21,397 bases of DNA from an uncultured bacterium (GCA_905215205.1 CAJMPK010000013.1:1-21397); one strand, 5' to 3'; counted from the stretch's first letter, positions 1 to 6,776 are shown. Program-made: numbers and translations. The notes: a model not told the origin generated them from the letters alone.

Positions 1-1
1 G

Positions 2-1207
2 GGTTTCGACTTTCTTAAAAACCCGCTTGGCGGTGTGACCGACGCGCTCGATCCGTCGGCTCCGCAGTGGAATCCTGCTGACTACAAGGAGCGTCCGCGC
101 GGTAACACCATACCGTGCCTGGCTTGCAAGAACGAGAAGAGCGGCTGTACCGCGTGCATAGATGTGTGCCCGGTGAACGCCATCGAGATCGAGGAAGACG
201 CCATCGAGATTCTCGACAGTTGCCGTAAGTGCGGTCTGTGCGCCGCTGCCTGCCCGACGGAGGCGATCATCTCTCCGCGCCTTGCACCCAAAAACGTCTA
301 CGACGACATTGTCTCGGCGGCTACGAGCCACGAGACCGCCTACGTCACCTGCACGCGCGCCCTCAAGCGCATGCCGCGTGAGAACGAAGTCGTCGTTGCC
401 TGCGTGGGCGATATTACGGCCGAGACCTGGTTTTCGGTACTGGCCGACTATCCCAACGTGAGTGTGTACCTGCCGTTGGGCGTGTGCGATAAATGCCGCA
501 ACACCGGCGGTGAGGATATTCTGGGCGAGGCGATTGCGAAGGCCGAGGAGTGGTCCGGCACGGGTATGGGCCTGGAGGTCGACCCCAAGAGCCTCAAGTG
601 CCATAAGCGCCGCGAGTACGAGCGCAAGGAGTACATGGAAAAGATCGCCCGCACCACGGGCCTGACGGTGACCAAGCTCAATCCGGCGACGGCGGCGCTG
701 GCCTCGGTGACGCAAAAGCTCAAGGCCCATCGCCATCAGATTACCCAGCTGGAGCGCACGCTCAACACCATGTGCGGCACCACGACGACCAAGCGTCGCC
801 GTTCGCTCACGCACGGGCGCCAACTGGTGCTCTCGACGTTGCAAAACCATCCCGAGCTTGCCCAGAACATGCAGGTGAGTACGCCGGAGTGCGATTTTGA
901 CAAGTGTACGTCGTGCGGCGAGTGCGTCAACGTGTGCCCCACGTTTGCCTGCGATCTGGTGGGAAGCGGCCGCTTTGCGTTGGAGTCCACGTATTGTTTA
1001 GGCTGCGGCGCCTGTGTCAAGGTGTGCCCCGAGCATGCGCTCAAACTGGTTGAGCACGATGCGTCCAACTTGGTTGTCGTCGACCCCGAGGCCGAGGAAA
1101 AGGCCGCCCAGAAGGCCAAAGCCCACGAAGAGGCCCAGAAGGTCAAGGCCGAGGCGAAGGCCAAACTTGGCAAGATGCTCAATCAGGTGGAGAAGCTCGC
1201 GGACTAG
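2..1207 (+). CDS. 4Fe-4S multi-cluster ferredoxin-type protein (5' end at or before window edge)
   Basis: The frame is open from base 2. The first base could be the last base of a start codon, giving a protein that begins GFDFLKNPLGG; a GTG at 35 is an internal alternative. Numbering from that GTG, there are four Cys-rich clusters. An N-terminal pair has C28/C31/C38/C41/C45 and CxxCxxCxxxCP at 63-73. A C-terminal pair has C291/C294/C297/C301 and C321/C324/C327/C331. The middle (about 85-280) has no recognised domain but carries an isolated CxxC (151/154) and CVGDITAETW, which faintly recalls hydrogenase or heterodisulfide-reductase electron-transfer subunits. The last 45 residues are a Lys/Ala/Glu-rich, probably helical tail. 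The likely role is cytoplasmic electron transfer between redox partners encoded upstream; this is inferred from the clusters alone. The partner enzyme is not visible. Confidence 0.85.
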   Translation, partial: GFDFLKNPLGGVTDALDPSAPQWNPADYKERPRGNTIPCLACKNEKSGCTACIDVCPVNAIEIEEDAIEILDSCRKCGLCAAACPTEAIISPRLAPKNVYDDIVSAATSHETAYVTCTRALKRMPRENEVVVACVGDITAETWFSVLADYPNVSVYLPLGVCDKCRNTGGEDILGEAIAKAEEWSGTGMGLEVDPKSLKCHKRREYERKEYMEKIARTTGLTVTKLNPATAALASVTQKLKAHRHQITQLERTLNTMCGTTTTKRRRSLTHGRQLVLSTLQNHPELAQNMQVSTPECDFDKCTSCGECVNVCPTFACDLVGSGRFALESTYCLGCGACVKVCPEHALKLVEHDASNLVVVDPEAEEKAAQKAKAHEEAQKVKAEAKAKLGKMLNQVEKLAD

Positions 1208-1226
1208 CTAAAAGAGCGTAAATGAT

Positions 1227-1257
1227 GGCCGGTGGGACAGATACTGCCCCGCCGGCC
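1227..1257 (+). terminator. GC-rich hairpin after the ferredoxin gene
   Basis: Arms 1227-1236 (GGCCGGTGGG) and 1248-1257 (CCCGCCGGCC) pair over 10 bp with one G-U, with an 11-nt loop, 20 bp after the ferredoxin stop. A run of A, not T, follows on the plus strand, so it is at best a weak or factor-assisted terminator for the rightward gene. It lies back to back with the leftward terminator at 1258-1330. Confidence 0.45.
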
Positions 1258-1330
1258 AAAAAAAGTTGCGGTGGAATAGTTCCTGTTTTGCCCTTAAGCT
1301 GGCCCTTCTAGGAACTATCCCACCGCAACT
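1258..1330 (-). terminator. Strong rho-independent terminator of the gntR operon
   Basis: Two 21-nt arms (1264-1284 and 1310-1330) are complementary along their whole length. On the minus strand the single imperfect position is a G-U pair, so the stem is unbroken. Seven T residues follow on the minus strand (complement of 1258-1264). It starts 9 bp after the regulator stop codon. The stem is longer than usual and the loop is about 25 nt. Confidence 0.8.
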
Positions 1331-1339
1331 AATAAATGG

Positions 1340-2095
1340 TTAGTTCATGCTGCTTTGGTGGCCGGTTCGACCGGTACCGTTGCGCGTCACGGTTTCATGG
1401 AGCAAAAAGAACCCGGGAACCTGTTTGGTCTCGGTGTATTCCATAAGGATACCGTCGGCGTTGTAGGTCTGTCCGCGTATAACGGCGAGCGCGTTAAAGT
1501 CGTCGAGATCGAGCACGCGCGTATCCTCGGGCGTGGGATGCTCGATCGTTACATCGCGTTTGCCCGTGGCAATCTTAATGCCAAGGTCTTCTTCGAGGTA
1601 ACGATAGATCGAGTCGTTGACAATCTCGGGTGTCAGCCCCGGTACCTGTGAGCTTAGGTAATAGGAGTCGTCGGAGCACACGGCTTGTCCGTCTGCATAA
1701 CGGATGCGTTTGGCGCGTGTGAGCTCACAGCCTTCGGGAAACCCGGTAATCTTGGAGAGCGCCTTGCTGCAGATGAGGAGCTCAAAGACGGTGGTGACAG
1801 TCTTGAGTTCAAAGCCTCGGTTGACCGCGATTTCCTTAAAGGTCTCGAGTCCGCCGCCACCACGACTCTTCTCGTCACTGATGTTGCGAATAACGCGCAT
1901 GCCTTTGCCTTGCTGGGGGAGCACGTAACCATCTGCCGCAAGCATCGAGATGGCGCGACGGACCGTCATGCGCGAACAGTCAAACAGCTGCGTGAGCTCA
2001 GTCTCCGAAGGCAGATAGCTCTGATAGGCGTATGTGCCGTCGTCAATCGACTGCTTCACGTTGTCATAAATAGTTTGGAAGATGGCTCGCGCCAT
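1340..2095 (-). CDS. GntR-family (HutC/UTRA type) transcriptional regulator
   Basis: 251 aa, the usual size for the HutC subfamily. The N-terminal winged helix spans about residues 1-70, with the GntR signature SETELTQLFDCSRMTVRRA (recognition helix about 41-53) and the wing GYVLPQQGKGMRV. A UTRA effector domain spans about 83-245 (ELTRAKRIRYADG, IYRYLEEDLGIKI, MEYTETKQVPGFF). UTRA domains bind sugars, sugar phosphates or other small ligands. The start ATG has AGGAG 6 nt upstream (complement of 2102-2106). It is the second gene after the dehydrogenase, 65 bp downstream, and ends at the terminator at 1258-1330. HutC proteins typically repress neighbouring transport and catabolic genes through TCTAGA-centred palindromes, and such sites lie in the divergent promoter region at 3246-3398. 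It is therefore probably the local repressor, relieved by a phosphorylated alpha-glucoside; the ligand is inferred. Confidence 0.92.
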   Translation of the reverse strand: MARAIFQTIYDNVKQSIDDGTYAYQSYLPSETELTQLFDCSRMTVRRAISMLAADGYVLPQQGKGMRVIRNISDEKSRGGGGLETFKEIAVNRGFELKTVTTVFELLICSKALSKITGFPEGCELTRAKRIRYADGQAVCSDDSYYLSSQVPGLTPEIVNDSIYRYLEEDLGIKIATGKRDVTIEHPTPEDTRVLDLDDFNALAVIRGQTYNADGILMEYTETKQVPGFFLLHETVTRNGTGRTGHQSSMN

Positions 2096-2115
2096 GACGG
2101 TCTCCTAGAGCTGAG

Positions 2116-2147
2116 TGCGCGAGCGGTGGATGAGGACCGCTCGCGCA
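2116..2147 (-). promoter_or_regulatory. Intercistronic hairpin between dehydrogenase and gntR
   Basis: A perfect 12-bp inverted repeat: TGCGCGAGCGGT (2116-2127) and ACCGCTCGCGCA (2136-2147), with an 8-nt loop. No T run follows on either strand, so it is not a standard terminator. It sits just before the ribosome binding site of the regulator. It could stabilise the upstream message, partly terminate transcription or limit regulator expression. Confidence 0.55.
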
Positions 2148-2160
2148 GGTGTCGATCGAT

Positions 2161-3186
2161 TTACTTGCTGGGGTCGATTATATATTTACCCATGGCACGC
2201 AGAGCTGGGTCTGACAGGATGGCGCCGAGTTCGTCGAGGGAAGCCACCTTGGCGACCATCGAGGATACGTCGAGCCTGCCAGAGTCGATGAGCTCGAGCG
2301 CGCGACGCTGCGTGTAAGGGTTGATGTAGGACGAGGTAAGCACAAGCTCCTTCTGGAAGACCTCGAAGGGCTTGACGGTGATTGTCTCATCGGGCTTGGT
2401 GAGGCCGAACATCATGACCGTAGCCTTGTGGCCGGCGATCTGGATGGCCTGCTCGATGGTGACGGGCTTGCCAACACACTCGATAACGACATCGACGTTG
2501 CCAACGCCCTCCTGCTTCAGGCGGGCCGGGACGTCCTCGTGGATGGAATCAATTGCCAAGTCGGCGCCGAGTTTGAGCGCAACCTCGCGCTTGCCTTCGA
2601 CAGGCTCGAGCAAGACAACCTTGGTGGCGCCGGCGTTTTTAGCAAGCTGCATCATGAGCAGACCGATCATGCCACCGCCGATAACGACAACTGTGCTGCC
2701 GGGCTTGATGTTGCACATATCGATGCCGTGCAGGCAGCAGGCGACGGGCTCGGTCATAGCACCCTGCTCAAAGCTGGTGTGATCGCCCAACTTGTAGACT
2801 TGCTGCATATCGACGGAGCAGTACTCGGCAAAGCCGCCGTTAACGGTGGTGCCGTAACCGGTCATATGCTCGCAGTAGTGGTTGATTCCGTCGCGGCAGG
2901 GTTCACAGCAGCCGCAGGGATGGTTTGGGTCGATGCACACGCGATCGCCCGGTTTAAAGCCGGCGACGTCGCTGCCCACGGCCTCGACAACGCCGGCAAA
3001 CTCATGACCAAGGATCGTGGGCGGGGTAACGTCGGCTGCACCCTTGTCGCCTTCATAGATATGAACGTCGGTACCGCAGACGCCGCAAGCTTTGACGTTG
3101 ATCAGAACGTCGCGCCTGCCCACGGCCGGCTTTGCCGATTCCTCGACTCTGAGGTCGTGCTTTCCATAGAAGACCGCGCTTTTCAT
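2161..3186 (-). CDS. Zinc-dependent medium-chain alcohol/polyol dehydrogenase
   Basis: 341 aa, typical of sorbitol/threonine-dehydrogenase-like MDR enzymes. Catalytic zinc ligands are visible as C37 (GVCGTD), H61 and E62 (GHE). The structural zinc lobe has C91, C94, C97 and C105. The Rossmann nucleotide site is VVVIGGGMIG at about 167-176. These enzymes oxidise a secondary alcohol with NAD(P)+ in the cytoplasm. The substrate cannot be read from the sequence. Co-transcription with a GntR regulator and divergence from an alpha-glucoside PTS/GH4 operon suggest a sugar alcohol or a sugar released by 6-phospho-alpha-glucosidase, for example from a glucosyl-polyol. A promoter with a good -10 lies upstream (3223-3251), with an operator half-site in its -35. 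The AAGGAG ribosome site is just before the ATG. Confidence 0.9.
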   Translation of the reverse strand: MKSAVFYGKHDLRVEESAKPAVGRRDVLINVKACGVCGTDVHIYEGDKGAADVTPPTILGHEFAGVVEAVGSDVAGFKPGDRVCIDPNHPCGCCEPCRDGINHYCEHMTGYGTTVNGGFAEYCSVDMQQVYKLGDHTSFEQGAMTEPVACCLHGIDMCNIKPGSTVVVIGGGMIGLLMMQLAKNAGATKVVLLEPVEGKREVALKLGADLAIDSIHEDVPARLKQEGVGNVDVVIECVGKPVTIEQAIQIAGHKATVMMFGLTKPDETITVKPFEVFQKELVLTSSYINPYTQRRALELIDSGRLDVSSMVAKVASLDELGAILSDPALRAMGKYIIDPSK

Positions 3187-3222
3187 GGTGACTCCTTAAC
3201 GTGGCGGTGAATGTTGTAATAA

Positions 3223-3251
3223 AGTATAGGCATGTATATAGATATAGACAA
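3223..3251 (-). promoter_or_regulatory. Leftward sigma-70-type promoter of the dehydrogenase-gntR operon
   Basis: On the minus strand, TTGTCT (complement of 3246-3251) is followed by exactly 17 bp and TATACT (complement of 3223-3228), with the start codon about 36 bp further. The -35 hexamer is itself part of the repeated CTTGTCT operator half-site, so bound regulator would exclude RNA polymerase. Confidence 0.6.
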
Positions 3252-3267
3252 GCACATCTAGACAAGT
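3246..3267. promoter_or_regulatory. Two direct AGACAAG operator half-sites
   Basis: AGACAAG occurs at 3246-3252 and 3261-3267, 15 bp apart, the second within TCTAGACAAGT. It matches the right half of the better palindrome at 3383-3398. HutC-type regulators recognise TCTAGA-centred dyads, so these are probable binding sites of the GntR protein encoded at 1340-2095. The first overlaps the leftward -35. Confidence 0.5.
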
Positions 3268-3332
3268 AGAAAAGAAATTTAAAATACAGCGATCAGCTAT
3301 GTCAGATTTAGCAGGCGAAATACTGGACATAT

Positions 3333-3362
3333 ACCGTTTACGGCCAATAATCAACCGTTTAC
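3333..3362. repeat. ACCGTTTAC direct repeat, 21-bp period
   Basis: ACCGTTTAC is found at 3333-3341 and again at 3354-3362, exactly 21 bp apart (two helical turns). It lies upstream of the PTS-side promoter region and is distinct from the AGACAAG sites. The arrangement fits tandem sites for a second, possibly activating, protein bound on one face of the DNA. No such regulator is identified here. Confidence 0.35.
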
Positions 3363-3382
3363 CGACCGTAGTCTGTATGCTA

Positions 3383-3398
3383 ACTTGTCTAGATAAGT
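3383..3398. promoter_or_regulatory. Palindromic GntR-type operator before the PTS gene
   Basis: ACTTGTCTAGATAAGT is a 16-bp dyad centred between 3390 and 3391 with a single asymmetric pair. A weak rightward promoter can be drawn just upstream (TTTACC at 3358-3363, 17 bp, TAACTT at 3381-3386) and would be covered by this site. The shared half-site with 3246-3267 points to one regulator controlling both divergent operons. Confidence 0.5.
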
Positions 3399-3478
3399 GA
3401 TGTGATAAAACGTAAGTGCAAGAAGTCAGGGAAGCGGGCCCACCCGTCCTATTGCACGAGGTACACCAAACGGCGCGT

Positions 3479-3508
3479 CTGCGGTCTCGAGTGAAGCCAA
3501 AACCGCAG
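3479..3508 (+). other. Small hairpin in the PTS leader
   Basis: CTGCGGT (3479-3485) pairs with ACCGCAG (3502-3508) across a 16-nt loop, about 30 nt before the PTS start. There is no T run after it. A role in message stability or translation is possible but unproven. Confidence 0.25.
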
Positions 3509-3540
3509 CGCTCCGAATGAAGAGAGGGGGATTCCCCGTC

Positions 3541-3756
3541 ATGATGCAAAAGATACAACGTTTCGGCGGTGCAATGTACACGCCTGCAATTCTTTTCGCA
3601 TTTTCCGGAATCGTCGTCGGCCTGGGTACGTTGTTTACCACCGAGGCGATCTTTGGCGAGATGGCCACTGCGGGCCATCTTTGGTTTGATTGCTGGAATG
3701 TGCTGCTCCAGGGTGGTGGACACTCTTTAACCAGATGCCGTTGCTGTTTTGCGTAG
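3541..3756 (+). CDS. PTS EIIC N-terminal fragment (frame 1)
   Basis: 71 codons of N-terminal EIIC sequence up to LLQGG are genuine family sequence, with the first membrane helix around YTPAILFAFSGIVVGLGTLF. The last 13 residues (GHSLTRCRCCFA) are out of frame and end at a stop. It would be translated as a short, non-functional peptide. Confidence 0.55.
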   Translation: MMQKIQRFGGAMYTPAILFAFSGIVVGLGTLFTTEAIFGEMATAGHLWFDCWNVLLQGGGHSLTRCRCCFA

Positions 3757-4430
3757 CGTTGCCAATCTCGCTCGCGAACAAGCAGAACGCTCGCTGCTGC
3801 ATGGAGGCTTTGGCCATCTACCTTACCTTCAACTACTTTGTAAGCACAATCTTGGGGCAGTGGGGTCCTGTCTTTGGGGTCGACTACTCTGTCGAGGCGG
3901 GCAGCGGTACTGGTCTTGCCACTATCGCAAGCATCAAAACGCTTGATATGGGCATCATGGGCGCGCTTATCATTTCGGGTATTGCCACGATGCTTCACAA
4001 CAAGTACTTCGACACCGAACTTCCTGAGTGGTTGGGCGTGTTCTCGGGCTCCGTGTTCATCTATATGATCGGTTTCTTCGTTATGGTTCCGGTCGCTATT
4101 ATCGCCTGCCTGGTATGGCCGCATGTTCAGGCTGCTATCTCTGCCTTCCAGGGATTCATCCTTTCCGCCGGTACGTTTGGCGTGGGCGTCTTTGCTTTCT
4201 TCGAGCGCGTGCTGATTCCTACAGGCCTGCACCACTTTATCTATACGCCGTTCTATTACGACAACGCGGCGGTCAACGGCGGCATCTTTGCTGCTTGGGC
4301 CAACATCCTGCCCCAACTGGCTGCCGATCCGAGCATTGCTCTTAAGGATGCGCACCCTGGGCTGCCTATACCTGCACTGGTTGGACTAAAGTCTTCGGCT
4401 CGCTTGGCGTCGCCATTGCGTTTTATATGA
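3690..4430 (+). CDS. PTS EIIC central fragment (frame 2)
   Basis: True family sequence begins at WTLFNQMPLLFCVALPISLA (from 3717) and includes the core transport segment ERVLIPTGLHHFIYTPF that is characteristic of glucose-family EIIC proteins. After ALKD (4349) the reading is out of frame until the stop. The TTG or an internal ATG at 3735 could start it, but neither has a convincing ribosome site. Confidence 0.5.
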   Translation: MLECAAPGWWTLFNQMPLLFCVALPISLANKQNARCCMEALAIYLTFNYFVSTILGQWGPVFGVDYSVEAGSGTGLATIASIKTLDMGIMGALIISGIATMLHNKYFDTELPEWLGVFSGSVFIYMIGFFVMVPVAIIACLVWPHVQAAISAFQGFILSAGTFGVGVFAFFERVLIPTGLHHFIYTPFYYDNAAVNGGIFAAWANILPQLAADPSIALKDAHPGLPIPALVGLKSSARLASPLRFI

Positions 4431-5149
4431 CCGCCAAACCCGAGCGCAAGCAGCGCGTCAAGGCTCTGCTCATTCCCGTCACCCTTACCGCTATGCTTTG
4501 CGGTATTACCGAGCCGCTTGACTTCACCTTCCTGTTCATCGCGCCCGGCCTGTTCGTCGTCCACTGCGTGCTCGGAGCGCTTGGCTGCATGGCTCAAAAC
4601 CTCCTTGGCGTCGTGGGTATCTTCGACGGCGGCATCATCTCGATGCTCTCGTGGGACTGGCTGCCCCTTTGGGCCGCACACGGTCTGCAGTACGCCATCT
4701 CCATCCTTGTCGGTCTGTGCTTTACCGCCCTTTGGGTCGTGGTCTTCCGTTTCCTGATCGTCAAGTTCGACTTTAAGACCCCCGGTCGCGAGGATGACGA
4801 TGTTGAGGTCGAGCTCAAGTCCAAGGCCGACTACAAGCAAAAGCAGAGCGGTGCTGCTGCTGGCAAATCGGTCGCCCAGAGTAAAGATGATGAGCGCTTG
4901 GTGCTTGCCGAGAACATCCTCGATCTGCTCGGTGGCACGGATAACATCATCGATGTAACTAACTGCGCTACCCGTCTGCACGTTAACGTCAAGGACAAGA
5001 GCGTCGTTGCACCCGAGGCTTCCTTCAAGGCGATCGGTACGCATGGCTTGGTGGTCCAAGGTCAGTCGATCCAGGTCATCATCGGCCTTAACGTCCCGCA
5101 GGTTCGCGAGAAGTTCGAGAGTCTTCTGAAGTTCGAGAGTCTTCTGTAA
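4427..5149 (+). CDS. PTS EIIC C-terminus plus IIB domain fragment (frame 3)
   Basis: 240 aa covering the last EIIC helices (GITEPLDFTFLFIAPGLF), an acidic/Lys linker and the IIB domain at about residues 160-235. The phospho-Cys is in NCATRL. The ATG overlaps the preceding fragment's stop (ATGA), but correct family sequence continues upstream of it to APWAAYTCTGWTKVFG, so this is not the natural start. The C-terminus repeats KFESLL twice. Confidence 0.55.
   Translation: MTAKPERKQRVKALLIPVTLTAMLCGITEPLDFTFLFIAPGLFVVHCVLGALGCMAQNLLGVVGIFDGGIISMLSWDWLPLWAAHGLQYAISILVGLCFTALWVVVFRFLIVKFDFKTPGREDDDVEVELKSKADYKQKQSGAAAGKSVAQSKDDERLVLAENILDLLGGTDNIIDVTNCATRLHVNVKDKSVVAPEASFKAIGTHGLVVQGQSIQVIIGLNVPQVREKFESLLKFESLL
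5111..5146 (+). repeat. Perfect 18-bp tandem duplication at the PTS C-terminus
   Basis: AAGTTCGAGAGTCTTCTG occurs at 5111-5128 and immediately again at 5129-5146, just before the stop. It adds one extra KFESLL to the protein. It is most simply a recent in-frame slippage duplication. Confidence 0.9.
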
Positions 5150-5167
5150 ACCATCGTCCATCGAAAC

Positions 5168-5207
5168 AATCGGCCTTGCAGAGCCGGTATGCACCGCAAG
5201 GCCGATT
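5168..5207 (+). terminator. Intergenic hairpin between PTS and glucosidase genes
   Basis: AATCGGCCTTGC (5168-5179) pairs perfectly with GCAAGGCCGATT (5196-5207) around a 16-nt loop. No T run follows on the plus strand, so termination may be partial and the next gene can still be reached by read-through. The stretch from 5208 to 5305 holds the ribosome site of the next gene and no other clear signal. Confidence 0.45.
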
Positions 5208-5305
5208 CTAGAGATAAAAAACTCCACTTCTAGGTAACAATTCCAAACCGCGCAAGGCCGCGTGCGGGGACGGATTGAGCAAGCGGCCAGAATGAGGAGG
5301 ACATC

Positions 5306-6649
5306 ATGTCCAAGAAGAACTATGCCGTGACCATTGCCGGCGGTGGCTCCACCTTCACCCCGGGCATTGCCCTGATGCTGCTCGAGGAGCGCGACCGCTT
5401 CCCGGTCAACAAGGTGACCTTCTATGACAACAACGCCGAGCGCCAGGAGATCGTTGCCAAGGCGTGCGAGATCTACTTCCACGAGAACGCTCCCGAGGTT
5501 GAGTTCAACTACACCACCGACCCCGAAACCGCTTTTACCGGCACTGACTTCGTCCTTGCTCACATCCGCGTAGGTCTGTACGCCATGCGCGAGCTCGACG
5601 AGAAGATCCCCCTCAAGTACGGCTGCGTTGGTCAGGAGACCTGCGGCGCCGGCGGCATCGCCTACGGTATGCGCTCCATCGGCGGTGTCATCGAGATCCT
5701 GGACTACATGGAGAAGTACAGCCCCAACGCCTGGATGCTCAACTACTCCAACCCCGCGGCTATCGTCGCAGAGGCTTGCCGCGTGCTGCGTCCCAACAGC
5801 CGCATCATCAACATCTGCGACATGCCGATCGACCTCATGGATAAGATGAGCCGTATGTGCGGCATCAAGGATCGTCGCGAGCTGCAGTACAGCTACTACG
5901 GCCTCAACCACTTTGGTTGGTGGAGCAAGATCTACGACAAGGAGGGTAACGACCTCATGCCGCAGATCAAGGAACACATGGCAAAGAACGGCTACCTGGA
6001 CGGCATTGAGCACGAGGCCGGTAAGGAGCAGCACGTCGAGGAGAGCTGGATTCACACCTTCGGCAAGGCCAAGGATGTCTATGCTGTCGATCCCGAGACG
6101 ATTCCCAACACCTACCTCAAGTACTACCTGTACCCGGACTATGTCGTCGAGACGTCTGACCCCAACTACACTCGCGCCAATGAGGTTATGGACGGCCGCG
6201 AGAAGAAGGTCTTTGGCGCTTGCCGCGACATCATCGCCAAGGGTACGGCCAAGGACGGCGGCTTTGAGCCCGACGTACACGCCAACTACATCGTCGACCT
6301 TGCCTGCGCACTGGCCGAGAATACGCTCGAGCGTTTCCTGCTGATCGTCCCCAACGATGGCGCTGTGCCCAACTTCGACCCGACGGCCATGGTCGAGGTG
6401 CCTTGCATCGTCGGTTCCAACGGCTTTGAGAAGATCTGCCAGGGCCCGATTCCGCAGTTCCAGAAGGGCCTGATGGAGCAGCAGGTTTCCGTCGAGAAGC
6501 TCGTTGTCCAGGCTTGGGTCGAGGGCAGCTACCAGAAGCTCTGGCAGGCACTCACGCTCTCCAAGACCATTCCTTCGGCGAGCGTTGCCAAGCAGATCCT
6601 GGACGAGCTCATCGAGGCCAACAAGGATTTCTGGCCCGAGCTTAAGTAA
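5306..6649 (+). CDS. 6-phospho-alpha-glucosidase, glycoside hydrolase family 4
   Basis: 447 aa, close to GlvA/MalH (about 440). GH4 enzymes need NAD+ and a divalent metal, and split maltose-6'-phosphate and related phospho-alpha-glucosides into glucose-6-phosphate and the aglycone in the cytoplasm. Visible features: the NAD loop AGGGSTFTPG (11-20), GQETCGAGG with E111, SNPAAI (148-153), metal ligands C171 in NICDMP and H202 in GLNHFGW (the same numbering as GlvA), and a conserved Tyr region NTYLKYYLYP at 268-277. AGGAGG lies 5 nt before the ATG. It follows the PTS EIICB gene, which would supply its phosphorylated substrate. That gene is frameshifted here, so the enzyme may lack a dedicated importer. 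Confusion with 6-phospho-beta-glucosidase of GH4 is unlikely, since the CDMP motif favours the alpha group. Confidence 0.9.
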   Translation: MSKKNYAVTIAGGGSTFTPGIALMLLEERDRFPVNKVTFYDNNAERQEIVAKACEIYFHENAPEVEFNYTTDPETAFTGTDFVLAHIRVGLYAMRELDEKIPLKYGCVGQETCGAGGIAYGMRSIGGVIEILDYMEKYSPNAWMLNYSNPAAIVAEACRVLRPNSRIINICDMPIDLMDKMSRMCGIKDRRELQYSYYGLNHFGWWSKIYDKEGNDLMPQIKEHMAKNGYLDGIEHEAGKEQHVEESWIHTFGKAKDVYAVDPETIPNTYLKYYLYPDYVVETSDPNYTRANEVMDGREKKVFGACRDIIAKGTAKDGGFEPDVHANYIVDLACALAENTLERFLLIVPNDGAVPNFDPTAMVEVPCIVGSNGFEKICQGPIPQFQKGLMEQQVSVEKLVVQAWVEGSYQKLWQALTLSKTIPSASVAKQILDELIEANKDFWPELK

Positions 6650-6689
6650 GGACTACTGCCTAGAACCCTCACGCATCTCTGCTTCATTT

Positions 6690-6733
6690 GCGCCGCCGCG
6701 GTGTCCGGATTCGCCCGGATGCTGCGGCGGCGC
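6690..6733 (+). terminator. Long GC-rich hairpin between the glucosidase gene and ychF
   Basis: Outer arms GCGCCGCCGC (6690-6699) and GCGGCGGCGC (6724-6733) pair perfectly. An inner TCCGG/CCGGA stem (6704-6708 with 6715-6719) follows across a small internal loop. It lies 40 bp after the glucosidase stop, and a TATACT (6734-6739) starts directly after it. It has no T tract. It may insulate the two genes, and the TATACT may serve as the -10 of ychF, though no good -35 is seen. Confidence 0.45.
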
Positions 6734-6776
6734 TATACTTATGAAGTTTGAAGTACCTGTACCAAAAGGAGCTGTC

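Larger units (their letters stand above)
3541..5149 (+). pseudogene. Maltose/alpha-glucoside PTS EIICB component, disrupted by two frameshifts
   Basis: Joining three frames restores one protein of about 535 aa. It runs from MMQKIQRFGGAMYTPAILF through a IIC membrane domain to a C-terminal IIB domain, closely following the GlvC/MalP family (maltose-specific, imports and phosphorylates to maltose-6'-phosphate). The first break is at about 3714-3717, where QGG must continue into WTLFNQMPLLF: one base is missing before TGG at 3717. The second is at about 4345-4353, between ALKD and APWAAYTCTGWTKVFG: again one base is missing. The IIB phosphorylation motif NCATRLH is intact. The start at 3541 is chosen because GAGGGGG lies 10 nt upstream and the family begins MMQKIQ. 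There is no fused IIA domain, so a IIA must be supplied elsewhere. Two losses in one gene suggest either real decay or sequencing/assembly error. Neighbours downstream are intact. Confidence 0.85.

Noticed and set aside
231..234. DEPQ (residues 231-234 of Res) as an unusual helicase motif
   Set aside because: Variation at this position (DEPH, DEPQ) occurs within type III Res proteins, so it is not a defect.
4256..6280. 674-codon open frame on the minus strand
   Set aside because: It is antisense to the PTS and GH4 genes, which have clear family motifs; the frame is Val/Leu/Asp-rich shadow sequence with no domain.
6504..6776. Upstream extension of ychF
   Set aside because: It overlaps the glucosidase gene and the intergenic hairpin; the family start and ribosome site place the start at 6777.
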